Assembly (NCBI GenBank): GCA_946537565.1
Contig: CAMNFW010000039.1
Coordinates: 1 to 12,880, forward strand
Length of the DNA stretch: 12,880 nt
Reading direction: 5' to 3'
Source: an uncultured Ruminococcus sp.
GTDB lineage: Bacteria > Bacillota > Clostridia > Oscillospirales > Ruminococcaceae
The translations under genes and the position numbers were made by a program. The first letter of the stretch is position 1, and each line of letters begins with the position of its first letter. Below are positions 1-8,639 of this stretch, piece by piece. The notes under the pieces were generated by a model. The model was not told where the DNA came from, ran no database searches, and was given only the letters and a program-made list of their open reading frames with translations.

Positions 1-1223
<1,223 letters not shown>

Positions 1224-1239
1224 AGCAGGCTTATACACA

Positions 1240-1318
1240 GTACTCAGGGAAAAACCTTTTTTATAAAAGGCCTTTCCCCAGACCCTTTCCAAAGACTTTC
1301 AGCCTCGTGGAGAAGGGC
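1240..1318. repeat. Palindromic intergenic element between rpoB and rpoC
   Basis: Arms 1247-1260 and 1265-1278 form a 14-bp stem closed by a 4-base loop when read on the minus (transcribed) strand, with two adjacent G-U pairs and no mismatch. It is flanked by CCCCAGACCCTTTCC and AAAGACTTT (1275-1298). There is no run of U after the stem on either strand, so it is not a standard terminator, and rpoC expression must pass through it. The style (purine/pyrimidine runs, a CCAGACCC tail, AAAGACTTT) resembles dispersed palindromic repeats that I recall in intergenic regions of related gut Clostridia. That link is from memory. The boundaries given are approximate. Confidence 0.55.
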
Positions 1319-1370
1319 AGTTGCTTTTATATTTATATTATTTTTACCTTAGTGCAGTACCGCATTCTTA

Positions 1371-4300
1371 TCAGTTGTCGCCGTAATCATCGTCCAGCTC
1401 CATGTGATCGAAGGCATCGTCATCGTCACCGAAGCTAAGGTCATCGCCGTCCTCGCCGAAATCGTCGTCAAAATTCAGCTCATCGCCGTTATCGACAAGT
1501 TCGAGGTCGCCGTCCTCATCGTCCTCAGCGGAGTAGCCTGCTTCAGCCATATCACTGTCGGAATAGTTAGTGGTATCAGCAGTATCCTCATCAGCGAAGG
1601 AATCCTTTGAAGGTATCGGATCGTCATCGAAGTTCTGCTTAAGGTCGATCTCCTCCTGATTGATATCCAGTACACGGACATCAAGACAGAGTGACTGCAT
1701 TTCTTTAATAAGAACCTTGAAGGATTCTGGGATTCCCGGAGTAGGAACATTCTGACCCTTGACGATAGCTTCATAGGTATTGACACGTCCGATAGTATCA
1801 TCAGACTTTACAGTCAGTATTTCCTGGAGAGTGTAAGCAGCACCATAAGCCTCCAGAGCCCATACTTCCATCTCTCCGAAACGCTGTCCGCCGAACTGAG
1901 CCTTACCGCCAAGAGGCTGCTGAGTTACCAGTGCATAAGGACCTACAGAACGTGCATGGATCTTATCATCTACCAGATGATGGAGCTTGAGGTAGTACAT
2001 ATATCCGACGGTTACACGGTTATCGAACTTCTCACCGGTACGTCCGTCATAGAGCGTGAATTTACAGTCATAATCGCCATGCTCATTGAAGTCAAGAGCT
2101 TTGGGGTTGATGACCTTATCCATGGAATTCAGCTCAAAGAGATCATCGTGATGACCCTGATTCTTTTCGTTTGCACTCTTGAAGCATTCACGGATATCGT
2201 CCTCATGAGCGCCGTCGAATACAGGTGTCATTATATGCCAGCCCAGTGCCTTGCAAGCCATGCCGAGATGTACTTCAAGCACCTGACCGATATTCATACG
2301 GGAAGGAACGCCGAGAGGATTCAGCACGATATCCAGCGGTGTACCGTCGGGAAGGAACGGCATATCCTCCTCAGGAAGTATACGGGATACAACACCCTTG
2401 TTACCGTGACGGCCAGCCATTTTATCGCCGACTGTGATCTTTCTCTTCTGTGCGATATAGCAGATTACACGCATATTAACGCCTGCATTCAACTCCTCGC
2501 AGTTTTCTCTTGTGAATACCTTTACGTCAACGATTACGCCGGCTTCACCGTGAGGCACCTTAAGAGAATTATCTCTTACCTCTCTTGCCTTTTCACCGAA
2601 AATAGCACGGAGAAGTCTTTCCTCAGCAGTAAGCTCGGTCTCGCCCTTTGGAGTTACCTTTCCGACAAGGATATCGCCGGCAGTTACCTCAGAGCCTATT
2701 CTTATGATACCGTTTTCGTCAAGATTAGCCAGAGCGTCATCGCCCACATTGGGGATATCACGGGTGATCTCCTCAGGTCCCAGCTTGGTGTCACGGCATT
2801 CGATCTCATATTCCTCGATATGAACAGAGGTGAAAACATCTTCACGAACGAGTCTCTCGTTAAGAAGAACAGCGTCCTCATAGTTATAGCCTTCCCAGGT
2901 CATGAAGCCGATAAGAGCATTCTTACCCAGTGAGATCTCACCGTCAGATGTTGCAGGGCCGTCAGCCAGCACCTGACCCTTCTTGACCTCCTCACCAACA
3001 GCAACTATAGGTCTCTGGTTCACACAAGTACCCTGGTTGGAGCGCTTGAACTTGATGAGGTCATACTTATGCTCGATTCCTTCGGAGTCGATCATGTGTA
3101 TCTTGTCAGCATCGACATAGGTTATGCGGCCGTCATACTTTGAAACCACGCATACACCTGAGTCAACAGCTGCCTTGTATTCCATTCCTGTTCCTACGAA
3201 AGGACGCTCGGTCTTAAGGAGCGGAACTGCCTGACGCTGCATATTTGAACCCATGAGGGCACGGTTAGCGTCATCATTTTCCAGGAACGGGATCATTGAT
3301 GTAGCTACGGATACTACCATTTTAGGAGAAACGTCCATGTAGTCAACGATCTCACGCTCACATTCAAGGATCTGATCACGGTGACGGGCATTTACTCTTG
3401 GTCTTGCCAGCTTTCCGTCCTCAGTAAGAGGCTCGTTAGCCTGAGCAACAACATAGTTATCCTCAGTATCAGCTGTCATATATACAACTTCATTTGTAAC
3501 TACACCTGTAGCCTTATCGACTTTTCTGTAAGGTGCCTCGATGAAGCCGTATTCATTAATTCTTGCAAAGGTAGCCAGATAGGAGATAAGTCCGATGTTA
3601 GGACCTTCAGGAGTCTCGATAGGACACATTCTTCCATAGTGGCTATAATGAACGTCACGAACCTCAAATCCGGCACGGTCTCTTGAAAGACCTCCCGGGC
3701 CGAGGGCTGAAAGACGCCTCTTATGAGTAAGCTCAGCAAGAGGGTTGTTCTGATCCATGAACTGTGACAGAGGTGAGGAGCAGAAGAATTCCTTCATTGC
3801 AGAGGAAATAGGTCTGATATTGATAAGTGCCTGAGGAGTGAGGGTATTAACATCCTGAGTCTGGATGTTCATTCTCTCACGGATTCCTCTTTCCATTCTC
3901 GCATAACCGATACGGAACTGGTTCTGGAGAAGCTCACCCACGCTGCGGATACGTCTGTTGCCCAGGTGGTCGATATCATCAACAGTGCCGACACCGTCGC
4001 AGAGGTTGATGAAATAGCTGATAGTAGCGAAGATATCATCGAGTATGATATGCTTCGGAACAAGCTCATCTGCCTTCTTGCGGATATTGTCCTCAAGCTC
4101 ATCAGCATCAGCGGAGGTCTCAAGGATCTCTCTCAGCACCTTGAAGGACACCTTCTCGTTAATGCCGTATTTTTCTGTATCGAAGTCAACATAGCCCTTG
4201 ATGTCTACCATTCCGTTGCCGATGATCTTGACCTTGCGCTCAACGAATTCAATGGTAGTCTCACCACGCTCATTGGTGCGGTATTCCTTTACCTCAACGG

Positions 4301-5291
4301 TAACGAACGCATAATATACACCAGCCTGCTCAATCTCACAGGCTTTTTCGTAATTGATCTTATCACCTGCGTCAGCCATGATCTCACCGGTCATAGGATT
4401 GATAACAGGCTCAGCAAGGGTGTGGCCAGCCAGACGTGAAGCAATGCCCAGCTTCTTATTATATTTGTATCTTCCGAAGCGGCAGAGATCATATCTCTTT
4501 GCATCGAAGAAAAGGTTATTCAGGTGGGTAACTGCGCTTTCAACAGTCGGAGGCTCGCCGGGACGGAGCTTTTTGTATACATCAATCAGCGCATCTGAAT
4601 TATTCTTTGTCTGATCCTTCTGGAGGATAGTCTGCTTAAGTCTTTCGTCCTCGCCGAACATCTCATAGATCTCTTCATCAGAGCCTACGCCGAGGGCACG
4701 GATAAAGGTTGTTATCGGAATCTTTCTGTTCTTGTCTATACGGACATAGACCACATCGTTGGAATCCATTTCATATTCCAGCCATGCACCTCTGTTAGGG
4801 ATAACAGTGGTATTGAACAGATCCTTACCGGTCTTATCCTTTTCAAAAGCATAATATACACCAGGAGAACGAACCAGCTGTGATACGATAACACGCTCAG
4901 CACCGTTGATAACGAAGGTACCGCTGTCTGTCATAAGCGGGAAATCACCCATATAGATCTCACTTTCGCTGACAGCGCCTGTCTCCTTGTTTGCGAGGAT
5001 AGCTGTGGCTCTCATTGCTACCTGATAGGTAGTACCTCTTGACTTACATTCTGCCAAAGAGTATTTGGGGGTCTCATCGAATCTGTAGTCCTTGAAATTG
5101 AGGACGAGATTACCGTTATAGTCAGTAATGGCAGTCATATCACGGAAAACTTCCCTGAGTCCCTCTTCCCTGAACCACTGATACGAGTTCTTCTGAACTT
5201 CGATCAGGTTCGGCATTTCGAGAGGCTCGGTAATTTTACCGAAGCTCATTCTGACGTTCTTTCCCAGCTGCTTAGGTGTAACTTTCACCAT
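1371..5291 (-). CDS. rpoB: RNA polymerase subunit beta
   Basis: Second-largest subunit of the core RNA polymerase. The 1306-residue product carries the expected series: N-terminal protrusion and lobe ([20 protein letters not shown]), the rifampicin-binding region near residues 500-530 ([19 protein letters not shown] then LSALGPGG), the block [18 protein letters not shown], the catalytic-core segment [14 protein letters not shown] near residue 950, and the C-terminal clamp anchor [20 protein letters not shown]. The residues usually altered in rifampicin resistance are of the sensitive type. The start at 5291 is preferred over an in-frame ATG at 5321 because an AAGGAGGT site sits 7 bases upstream of 5291 and inside the longer reading. 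The last 89 residues form a very acidic tail (30 Asp, 8 Glu, only 2 Lys), making the protein longer than the 1193 residues of B. subtilis RpoB. It is followed by rpoC. Confidence 0.98.
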   Translation of the reverse strand: MVKVTPKQLGKNVRMSFGKITEPLEMPNLIEVQKNSYQWFREEGLREVFRDMTAITDYNGNLVLNFKDYRFDETPKYSLAECKSRGTTYQVAMRATAILANKETGAVSESEIYMGDFPLMTDSGTFVINGAERVIVSQLVRSPGVYYAFEKDKTGKDLFNTTVIPNRGAWLEYEMDSNDVVYVRIDKNRKIPITTFIRALGVGSDEEIYEMFGEDERLKQTILQKDQTKNNSDALIDVYKKLRPGEPPTVESAVTHLNNLFFDAKRYDLCRFGRYKYNKKLGIASRLAGHTLAEPVINPMTGEIMADAGDKINYEKACEIEQAGVYYAFVTVEVKEYRTNERGETTIEFVERKVKIIGNGMVDIKGYVDFDTEKYGINEKVSFKVLREILETSADADELEDNIRKKADELVPKHIILDDIFATISYFINLCDGVGTVDDIDHLGNRRIRSVGELLQNQFRIGYARMERGIRERMNIQTQDVNTLTPQALINIRPISSAMKEFFCSSPLSQFMDQNNPLAELTHKRRLSALGPGGLSRDRAGFEVRDVHYSHYGRMCPIETPEGPNIGLISYLATFARINEYGFIEAPYRKVDKATGVVTNEVVYMTADTEDNYVVAQANEPLTEDGKLARPRVNARHRDQILECEREIVDYMDVSPKMVVSVATSMIPFLENDDANRALMGSNMQRQAVPLLKTERPFVGTGMEYKAAVDSGVCVVSKYDGRITYVDADKIHMIDSEGIEHKYDLIKFKRSNQGTCVNQRPIVAVGEEVKKGQVLADGPATSDGEISLGKNALIGFMTWEGYNYEDAVLLNERLVREDVFTSVHIEEYEIECRDTKLGPEEITRDIPNVGDDALANLDENGIIRIGSEVTAGDILVGKVTPKGETELTAEERLLRAIFGEKAREVRDNSLKVPHGEAGVIVDVKVFTRENCEELNAGVNMRVICYIAQKRKITVGDKMAGRHGNKGVVSRILPEEDMPFLPDGTPLDIVLNPLGVPSRMNIGQVLEVHLGMACKALGWHIMTPVFDGAHEDDIRECFKSANEKNQGHHDDLFELNSMDKVINPKALDFNEHGDYDCKFTLYDGRTGEKFDNRVTVGYMYYLKLHHLVDDKIHARSVGPYALVTQQPLGGKAQFGGQRFGEMEVWALEAYGAAYTLQEILTVKSDDTIGRVNTYEAIVKGQNVPTPGIPESFKVLIKEMQSLCLDVRVLDINQEEIDLKQNFDDDPIPSKDSFADEDTADTTNYSDSDMAEAGYSAEDDEDGDLELVDNGDELNFDDDFGEDGDDLSFGDDDDAFDHMELDDDYGDN

Positions 5292-5298
5292 AGGCGGA

Positions 5299-5306
5299 AC
5301 CTCCTT
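5299..5306 (-). promoter_or_regulatory. rpoB ribosome binding site
   Basis: AAGGAGGT on the minus strand, 7 bases before the ATG at 5291. It decides the rpoB start, because the alternative ATG at 5321 has no such site and would place this sequence inside the coding region. Confidence 0.9.
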
Positions 5307-5315
5307 ATTTTTATA

Positions 5316-5378
5316 CTGCACACCGGCGGAATAAGCTTCTCAGCCGCTCATAGCTGAACGGACAGATATTCACCGCAG
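5316..5378 (-). promoter_or_regulatory. Structured segment of the rpoB leader RNA
   Basis: In the leader transcript an outer CTGC/GCAG pair (5375-5378 with 5316-5319) is followed by a GGTG-AATA arm that pairs with TATT-C-CGCC with one bulge. An inner 6-bp hairpin, CCGTTC/GAGCGG with loop AGCTAT, sits inside. The structure ends 9 bases upstream of the ribosome binding site. No U-tract follows, so it would act on translation or RNA stability if it acts at all. It does not match a leader or riboswitch that I recognise. Pairing was found by eye and has not been scored for free energy. Confidence 0.4.
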
Positions 5379-5438
5379 GCTGACAGGTTTGATTGAGATA
5401 AAAGATGACCGTATCTGTAAAAAATTTGCCGTAACCTA

Positions 5439-5468
5439 TTGACAAGAGCATAGTTTTTATGATATAAT
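5439..5468 (+). promoter_or_regulatory. Plus-strand consensus promoter inside the rpoB leader region
   Basis: TTGACA (5439-5444), 18-base spacer, TATAAT (5463-5468), with TG one base upstream of the -10 box (extended -10). The expected start is near 5475, pointing away from rpoB coding sequence and across the rpoB promoter. Both hexamers are perfect, so a chance occurrence in such a short spacer is unlikely although the area is AT-rich. Confidence 0.72.
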
Positions 5469-5511
5469 ATCTTGCAGAATGCGGCACTTTTCCATATTGA
5501 TACATTATATA

Positions 5512-5540
5512 ATTATAATACATTAATATTAGTTTGTCAA
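5512..5540 (-). promoter_or_regulatory. rpoB-rpoC promoter
   Basis: Minus-strand TTGACA (5535-5540), 17-base spacer, TATAAT (5512-5517): a perfect sigma-A consensus. The start is expected near 5505, giving a leader of about 215 nt before the rpoB ATG. This indicates that rpoBC has its own promoter, rather than depending only on an upstream ribosomal protein operon. Confidence 0.85.
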
Positions 5541-5567
5541 GGGCATTCTGGAAAGATTAGTCATTTC

Positions 5568-5601
5568 GCCGGTTTTTCAGAAGAAACAGCCGGCTCTTTT
5601 T
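5568..5601 (+). terminator. Intrinsic terminator of the candidate antisense RNA
   Basis: GCCGG (5568-5572) pairs with CCGGC (5590-5594). The stem continues inward through T/A pairs with one bulged G and one mismatch to a 4-base loop, and is followed by TCTTTTT (5595-5601). It works on the plus strand only; the minus strand has no U-tract after the stem. Confidence 0.65.
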
Positions 5602-5617
5602 GTATACATAAGTTAAG

Positions 5618-5660
5618 CTGTAAAAATTCAGTTTCTGAGGCTAAAAAAATATTTTTACAG
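5618..5660. repeat. 10-bp inverted repeat upstream of the rpoB promoter
   Basis: CTGTAAAAAT (5618-5627) and ATTTTTACAG (5651-5660) are perfect inverted copies 23 bases apart. A small TCAG/CTGA hairpin lies inside. CTGTAAAAA occurs once more, at 5415-5423, on the other side of the rpoB promoter. It could be a protein-binding site or a transcript stem; no known operator is recognised. Confidence 0.4.
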
Positions 5661-5710
5661 ATTTCGCTATATTGATTTTACTTTTCGCCTGAAAATCCGT
5701 ATATTATCCT

Positions 5711-5750
5711 AAAAAAACAGATCACCGCATCAGCTGAGATACGGTGATCT
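5711..5750 (-). terminator. Terminator of the two-component operon (also fits the plus strand)
   Basis: A perfect 13-bp stem (5738-5750 with 5719-5731, one G-U pair) with loop TCAGCT is followed on the minus strand by G and seven T (5711-5717). It lies 11 bases after the kinase stop codon. On the plus strand the stem is followed by TTATTTTTG, so it may also stop read-through from the plus side. Confidence 0.92.
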
Positions 5751-5761
5751 TATTTTTGTCA

Positions 5762-7657
5762 TTACATTGTCACAACAAAGCAGATGCTCTTTCCTTCTTC
5801 ATTGTCAACATTTATCTTGAATCTGTGCTTGTCAATAATAGACTTTGCTATTGCAAGACCCAGACCATAGCTTCCGGAAGCACGGTTTCGTGACTCATCA
5901 CTGCGGAAGAAGCGCTCGAATATCCTTTCTTTATCCGCTTCCTTCACACCTGAACCTGTGTTAAATACCGACAGTACACGTTTATCCCCCTGTTTTTTCA
6001 GGCCGACACGCACGGTTCCGCCCTCGTTGGAATATTTCAGGGCATTGTCTATGAATATGGCAGCCATTTGTTTTATGTGCTGTTCACTGCCCACAAGATC
6101 AAGTCCCTCTTCAATATCAAGCTCAAATTTCCGGTTCATCTCAAATGCCTGGCACTCAAAAGGCAGTGCAGTATTTTCAATAGCCTGGCTGAGGTCGAAA
6201 TTAGCAAAAATCAGCTTGGCAGTATTATTTTCCAGTCTCGTCAGATTCAGCAGCTCGTTGACCAGGACATTCATTTTATCAGCCTGATCAGTTATATACG
6301 TCAGCCATTTGTTCTCGCCTATCTCGCCCTTGAGTACATCTGCGTTGGCTGATATAACAGTAAGAGGAGTTTTAAGCTCATGGCTGGCATCTGAAATAAA
6401 CTGTTTCTGTTTTGAGAACGCCTCCTTGATAGGCTTAACTATCAGTCCGCTGAGGAAATAAGAAGCTATCGACAAAACGATTATACTGATAAGTCCAATG
6501 AAAATAGTTGTCCTGAACAGCTTTTGCAGCATATCCATTTCCGGACTTTTATCAGTGAAAACTATCAGGGTGCCGTTGCTTTTTTCCGCAGCAAGAAACT
6601 GATACTGATTATTGACCATGCCGCTTTTCAGGTCGCTTTTAAGTATCTCAGTGATATATTTCTGAGCCAGCTCTTCAGTCATGTCATCGTTATTGAGGGT
6701 GGCAAGATAGTTTCCCTCCTGGTCCGCCATTATAATAAAGAAGTCAATAGTTCCGAGAGATCGTGGAACAGCATTGGGATTTTTATTTTTCTGTTCAGCA
6801 TTCATGCCCGGGTCGCCATTCTGACTGTTCGCAGGCATCGAAGAATTACTGTTTGGGAGAGAAGATGTGGTTGCGGTTGTTTTCTTTTCAGTTGAAGCAG
6901 AAGATGCCGGCGCAGTGGTCTGAGGTGCAGCAGAAAGCTGAACTATACCTCCGCCACTGTCAACTCCAGGCATATATGCCATCGGCTGCCATCCTCCGCC
7001 GTCAAATCCCGGTCTCCAGCCGCCGTCATCAGGTCTTTCCGGACGTTCATCCCCGCCCCACTGCCACCACCAGCCTGTAGGCATTTCAGGCCGGTCATCA
7101 TCGTCAGGATCTTTCGGTTCGCTGGGTTCCTCCGGTTCTTCCGGTTCTTTTGTAGCCGGCTCAGTTTTAGGCGGCTCAGTCTTAGGCGGTTCAGTCTTAG
7201 GCGGCTCAGCAGCAGTCATTTCCTCCGGCGGAACATCCTCTGGCGGCAGTTCTTCCGGAGGCGGTTCTTCCTCCGGCGGAATATTCTCAGGTTCAGTTTC
7301 AGTTTTCGGGGCAGTGACTGTTGTCTGGGCAGCTGTTGTTGCCGGAACAGTTTCCTGTGTGGAAGCTTCAGTTGACGCAGGCATTGAAGGGCCATCATTG
7401 CCAGGTTCACCGGTAGGCTTTTCCGGCGGAACATCATATTTATGCTCTTTATCATCTTCAGGACGGATAAATGTAAAGGGCGGATTTTTGGTCTCGTCAT
7501 ATTCAACACCGGCTGCGACCTGTTCCAGCACATTCGTGGACTGCCGCTCCATAAGGGCGTGCATTATCAGGTTGACCGCTCCAAGAAGTGCAATGAATAT
7601 GGCTAAAAGTATGCAGACAATAATGCTGAAAAATCTCAGCTGAACTTTTTTGAACAA
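5762..7657 (-). CDS. Membrane sensor histidine kinase with long proline/acidic outer region
   Basis: Sensor of a two-component system; 631 residues. Membrane segments lie at about 8-36 and 383-407. Between them is a surface-exposed part. Residues about 60-296 are low complexity: Pro/Glu/Thr-rich, with EPPKT in three tandem copies at 151-165, an acidic run near 180-190, then a Trp/Gly-rich patch (WWWQWGG at 196-202). Residues 300-370 look like the small extracellular sensor fold common in Clostridial kinases (IDFFIIMADQEGNYLATLN). The cytoplasmic part has the H-box with His426 (ISDASHELKTPLTVISAN), the N-box (FIDNALKYSNEGG, Asn538), a G1 box NTGSG (Asn566 where Asp is commoner), the F-box (IFERFFRSDESRN) and the G2 box GSYGLGLAIAKS. 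The start is TTG at 7657, with GGGAGGT 8 bases upstream. It follows the regulator gene by 26 bases, so one operon is likely. The signal is unknown. Confidence 0.93.
   Translation of the reverse strand: MFKKVQLRFFSIIVCILLAIFIALLGAVNLIMHALMERQSTNVLEQVAAGVEYDETKNPPFTFIRPEDDKEHKYDVPPEKPTGEPGNDGPSMPASTEASTQETVPATTAAQTTVTAPKTETEPENIPPEEEPPPEELPPEDVPPEEMTAAEPPKTEPPKTEPPKTEPATKEPEEPEEPSEPKDPDDDDRPEMPTGWWWQWGGDERPERPDDGGWRPGFDGGGWQPMAYMPGVDSGGGIVQLSAAPQTTAPASSASTEKKTTATTSSLPNSNSSMPANSQNGDPGMNAEQKNKNPNAVPRSLGTIDFFIIMADQEGNYLATLNNDDMTEELAQKYITEILKSDLKSGMVNNQYQFLAAEKSNGTLIVFTDKSPEMDMLQKLFRTTIFIGLISIIVLSIASYFLSGLIVKPIKEAFSKQKQFISDASHELKTPLTVISANADVLKGEIGENKWLTYITDQADKMNVLVNELLNLTRLENNTAKLIFANFDLSQAIENTALPFECQAFEMNRKFELDIEEGLDLVGSEQHIKQMAAIFIDNALKYSNEGGTVRVGLKKQGDKRVLSVFNTGSGVKEADKERIFERFFRSDESRNRASGSYGLGLAIAKSIIDKHRFKINVDNEEGKSICFVVTM
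7156..7209. repeat. 15-bp tandem repeat inside the kinase gene
   Basis: About 3.6 units of the form GCGGCTCAGTCTTAG (plus-strand reading; 7156-7170, 7171-7185, 7186-7200, then 9 bases) encode the EPPKT repeats. The unit is a multiple of three and nearly identical between copies, so copy number may vary by slippage without breaking the frame. Confidence 0.85.
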
Positions 7658-7683
7658 AGGCTCACACCTCCCTGATTTTATTC

Positions 7684-8352
7684 TTATTCAAGAGAATAGC
7701 CGATACCTCTTGCGGTTTTGATCTGTGCAGGTGATTTTATGACCTTGATCTTTTTTCTGAGGAATGATATGTACACCTCAATATTGTTGTATTCAACATC
7801 GCTTTCGTATCCCCAGATCTTCTCGATAATGCGTTCTTTCGGAAGGATCTGCTTAGGGTTGGCAATAAGAAGCTCCATGATCTGGAATTCCTTAAGGCTC
7901 AGCTTCACGTCATTGCCGCCGTAGCTTATAGAGCAGGTGTTCTTGTGCAGCTCCAGACCGTTGAACTCGACCCGGTTCTCGTCAATTATCTCTCCCTTGC
8001 GTCTTGTTAGGGCACGCACTCTTGCCAGCAGCTCACCGGTGACGAAGGGTTTAGTAAGATAGTCATCGGCACCGCAGTCAAGACCATTGATCTTGTCCTC
8101 GACCTCACTTCTTGCGGTGAGCAGCAGAACAGGGGTATTGATCTTCTCAGCCCTCATATTCTTAAGGATCTCTATGCCGCTCATTCCTGGCAGCATTATA
8201 TCAAGTATTATTCCGTCATAAACGCCAGTCAGCGCATTATCCAGACCGTCGATGCCGTCATAAACCGTGTCAACTGAATACATATTTCTTTTAAGTATCT
8301 CCGACAGAGCATCTGCCAGCTGAACTTCATCTTCTACAACTAAAAGCTTCAT
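7684..8352 (-). CDS. OmpR/PhoB-family response regulator
   Basis: DNA-binding partner of the adjacent kinase; 222 residues, normal for the family. The receiver domain (1-115) has the acidic pocket ED (7-8), phospho-acceptor Asp51 (LDIMLPGMSG), Thr79 and Lys101 (LTKPF). The C-terminal winged helix (about 125-220) has LSLKEFQIMELL, then a recognition region with NNIEVYISFLRKKI and the end block IKTARGIGYSLE. The start at 8352 is chosen because AGGAGGT lies 9 bases upstream and the product then begins MKLLVVEDE; an upstream in-frame ATG at 8376 would overlap that site. It is first in an operon with the kinase. Close relatives act on envelope or stress genes, but no target can be read from this sequence. 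Confidence 0.95.
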   Translation of the reverse strand: MKLLVVEDEVQLADALSEILKRNMYSVDTVYDGIDGLDNALTGVYDGIILDIMLPGMSGIEILKNMRAEKINTPVLLLTARSEVEDKINGLDCGADDYLTKPFVTGELLARVRALTRRKGEIIDENRVEFNGLELHKNTCSISYGGNDVKLSLKEFQIMELLIANPKQILPKERIIEKIWGYESDVEYNNIEVYISFLRKKIKVIKSPAQIKTARGIGYSLE

Positions 8353-8396
8353 AATAAATGTACCTCCTATAAACATAATAAACCACTATACATTTT

Positions 8397-8405
8397 ATTA
8401 TAGCA
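8397..8405 (-). promoter_or_regulatory. Extended -10 promoter of the two-component operon
   Basis: Minus-strand TGCTATAAT (8405-8397) is an extended -10 element with a perfect TATAAT. The -35 region is weak. The start is expected near 8390, giving a leader of about 38 bases. Confidence 0.65.
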
Positions 8406-8410
8406 CAAAT

Positions 8411-8435
8411 TATTGAAATAAGCTTAAATTCAATA
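8411..8435. promoter_or_regulatory. Inverted repeat over the -35 region of the regulator promoter
   Basis: TATTGAA (8411-8417) and TTCAATA (8429-8435) are perfect inverted copies separated by 11 bases and centred about 23 bases upstream of the -10 box. The position fits an operator, possibly for autoregulation. OmpR-type regulators usually prefer direct repeats and the region is AT-rich, so this is tentative. Confidence 0.3.
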
Positions 8436-8507
8436 TGTTGATTAAGAAAAAATATAGCCTGTTTTTTGTGCATTTTAACAATTTTATTATTTTTTCGTAA
8501 ACAATCG

Positions 8508-8536
8508 TTGACTTAAGTTGGGATTTGTGATAAAAT
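8508..8536 (+). promoter_or_regulatory. Promoter of the helical-protein gene
   Basis: TTGACT (8508-8513), 17-base spacer, TAAAAT (8531-8536), with TG one base before the -10 box. The expected start is near 8543, so the leader is about 97 bases. It diverges from the two-component operon promoter about 100 bases away. Confidence 0.8.
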
Positions 8537-8639
8537 TAATAAGCAAGAGTATTATTTTTTGTATTTTATTCAAATTGTAATATACGCTGCCCGGAATAAT
8601 ACTCAAAGGCATAATCAAAACATCAGGAGGACGATTGTC

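Larger units (their letters stand above)
5475..5601 (+). ncRNA. Candidate short RNA antisense to the rpoB promoter region
   Basis: Predicted transcript of about 127 nt from the promoter at 5439-5468 to the terminator at 5568-5601. Its first 8 bases, CAGAATGC (5475-5482), are perfectly complementary to GCATTCTG (5543-5550), which would close the 5' half into a stem. No ribosome binding site or convincing reading frame is present. The first 30 or so bases are complementary to the 5' end of the rpoB leader, and the template spans the rpoB -10 and -35 boxes. Transcription here could interfere with rpoB initiation, or the RNA may have an independent role. There is no similarity to a family I recognise; the call rests on the promoter and terminator only. 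Confidence 0.5.

Noticed and set aside
1956..2933. Long plus-strand open frame (325 codons) opposite rpoB
   Set aside because: It lies wholly antisense to a highly conserved part of rpoB, has no ribosome binding site, and its composition is what the complement of biased rpoB codons gives.
5311..5523. 70-codon minus-strand frame upstream of rpoB
   Set aside because: It covers the rpoB promoter start site and leader, lacks a ribosome binding site, and has a Tyr/Cys-rich composition. It is better explained as untranslated leader.
5472..5675. 67-codon plus-strand frame starting at the antisense promoter
   Set aside because: It starts at TTG with no ribosome binding site and runs straight through the terminator at 5568-5601, so it would not be fully transcribed.
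8559..8639. N-terminal extension of the helical protein gene from a TTG
   Set aside because: No ribosome binding site is present before it, whereas CAGGAGG lies at the right distance before ATG 8640.
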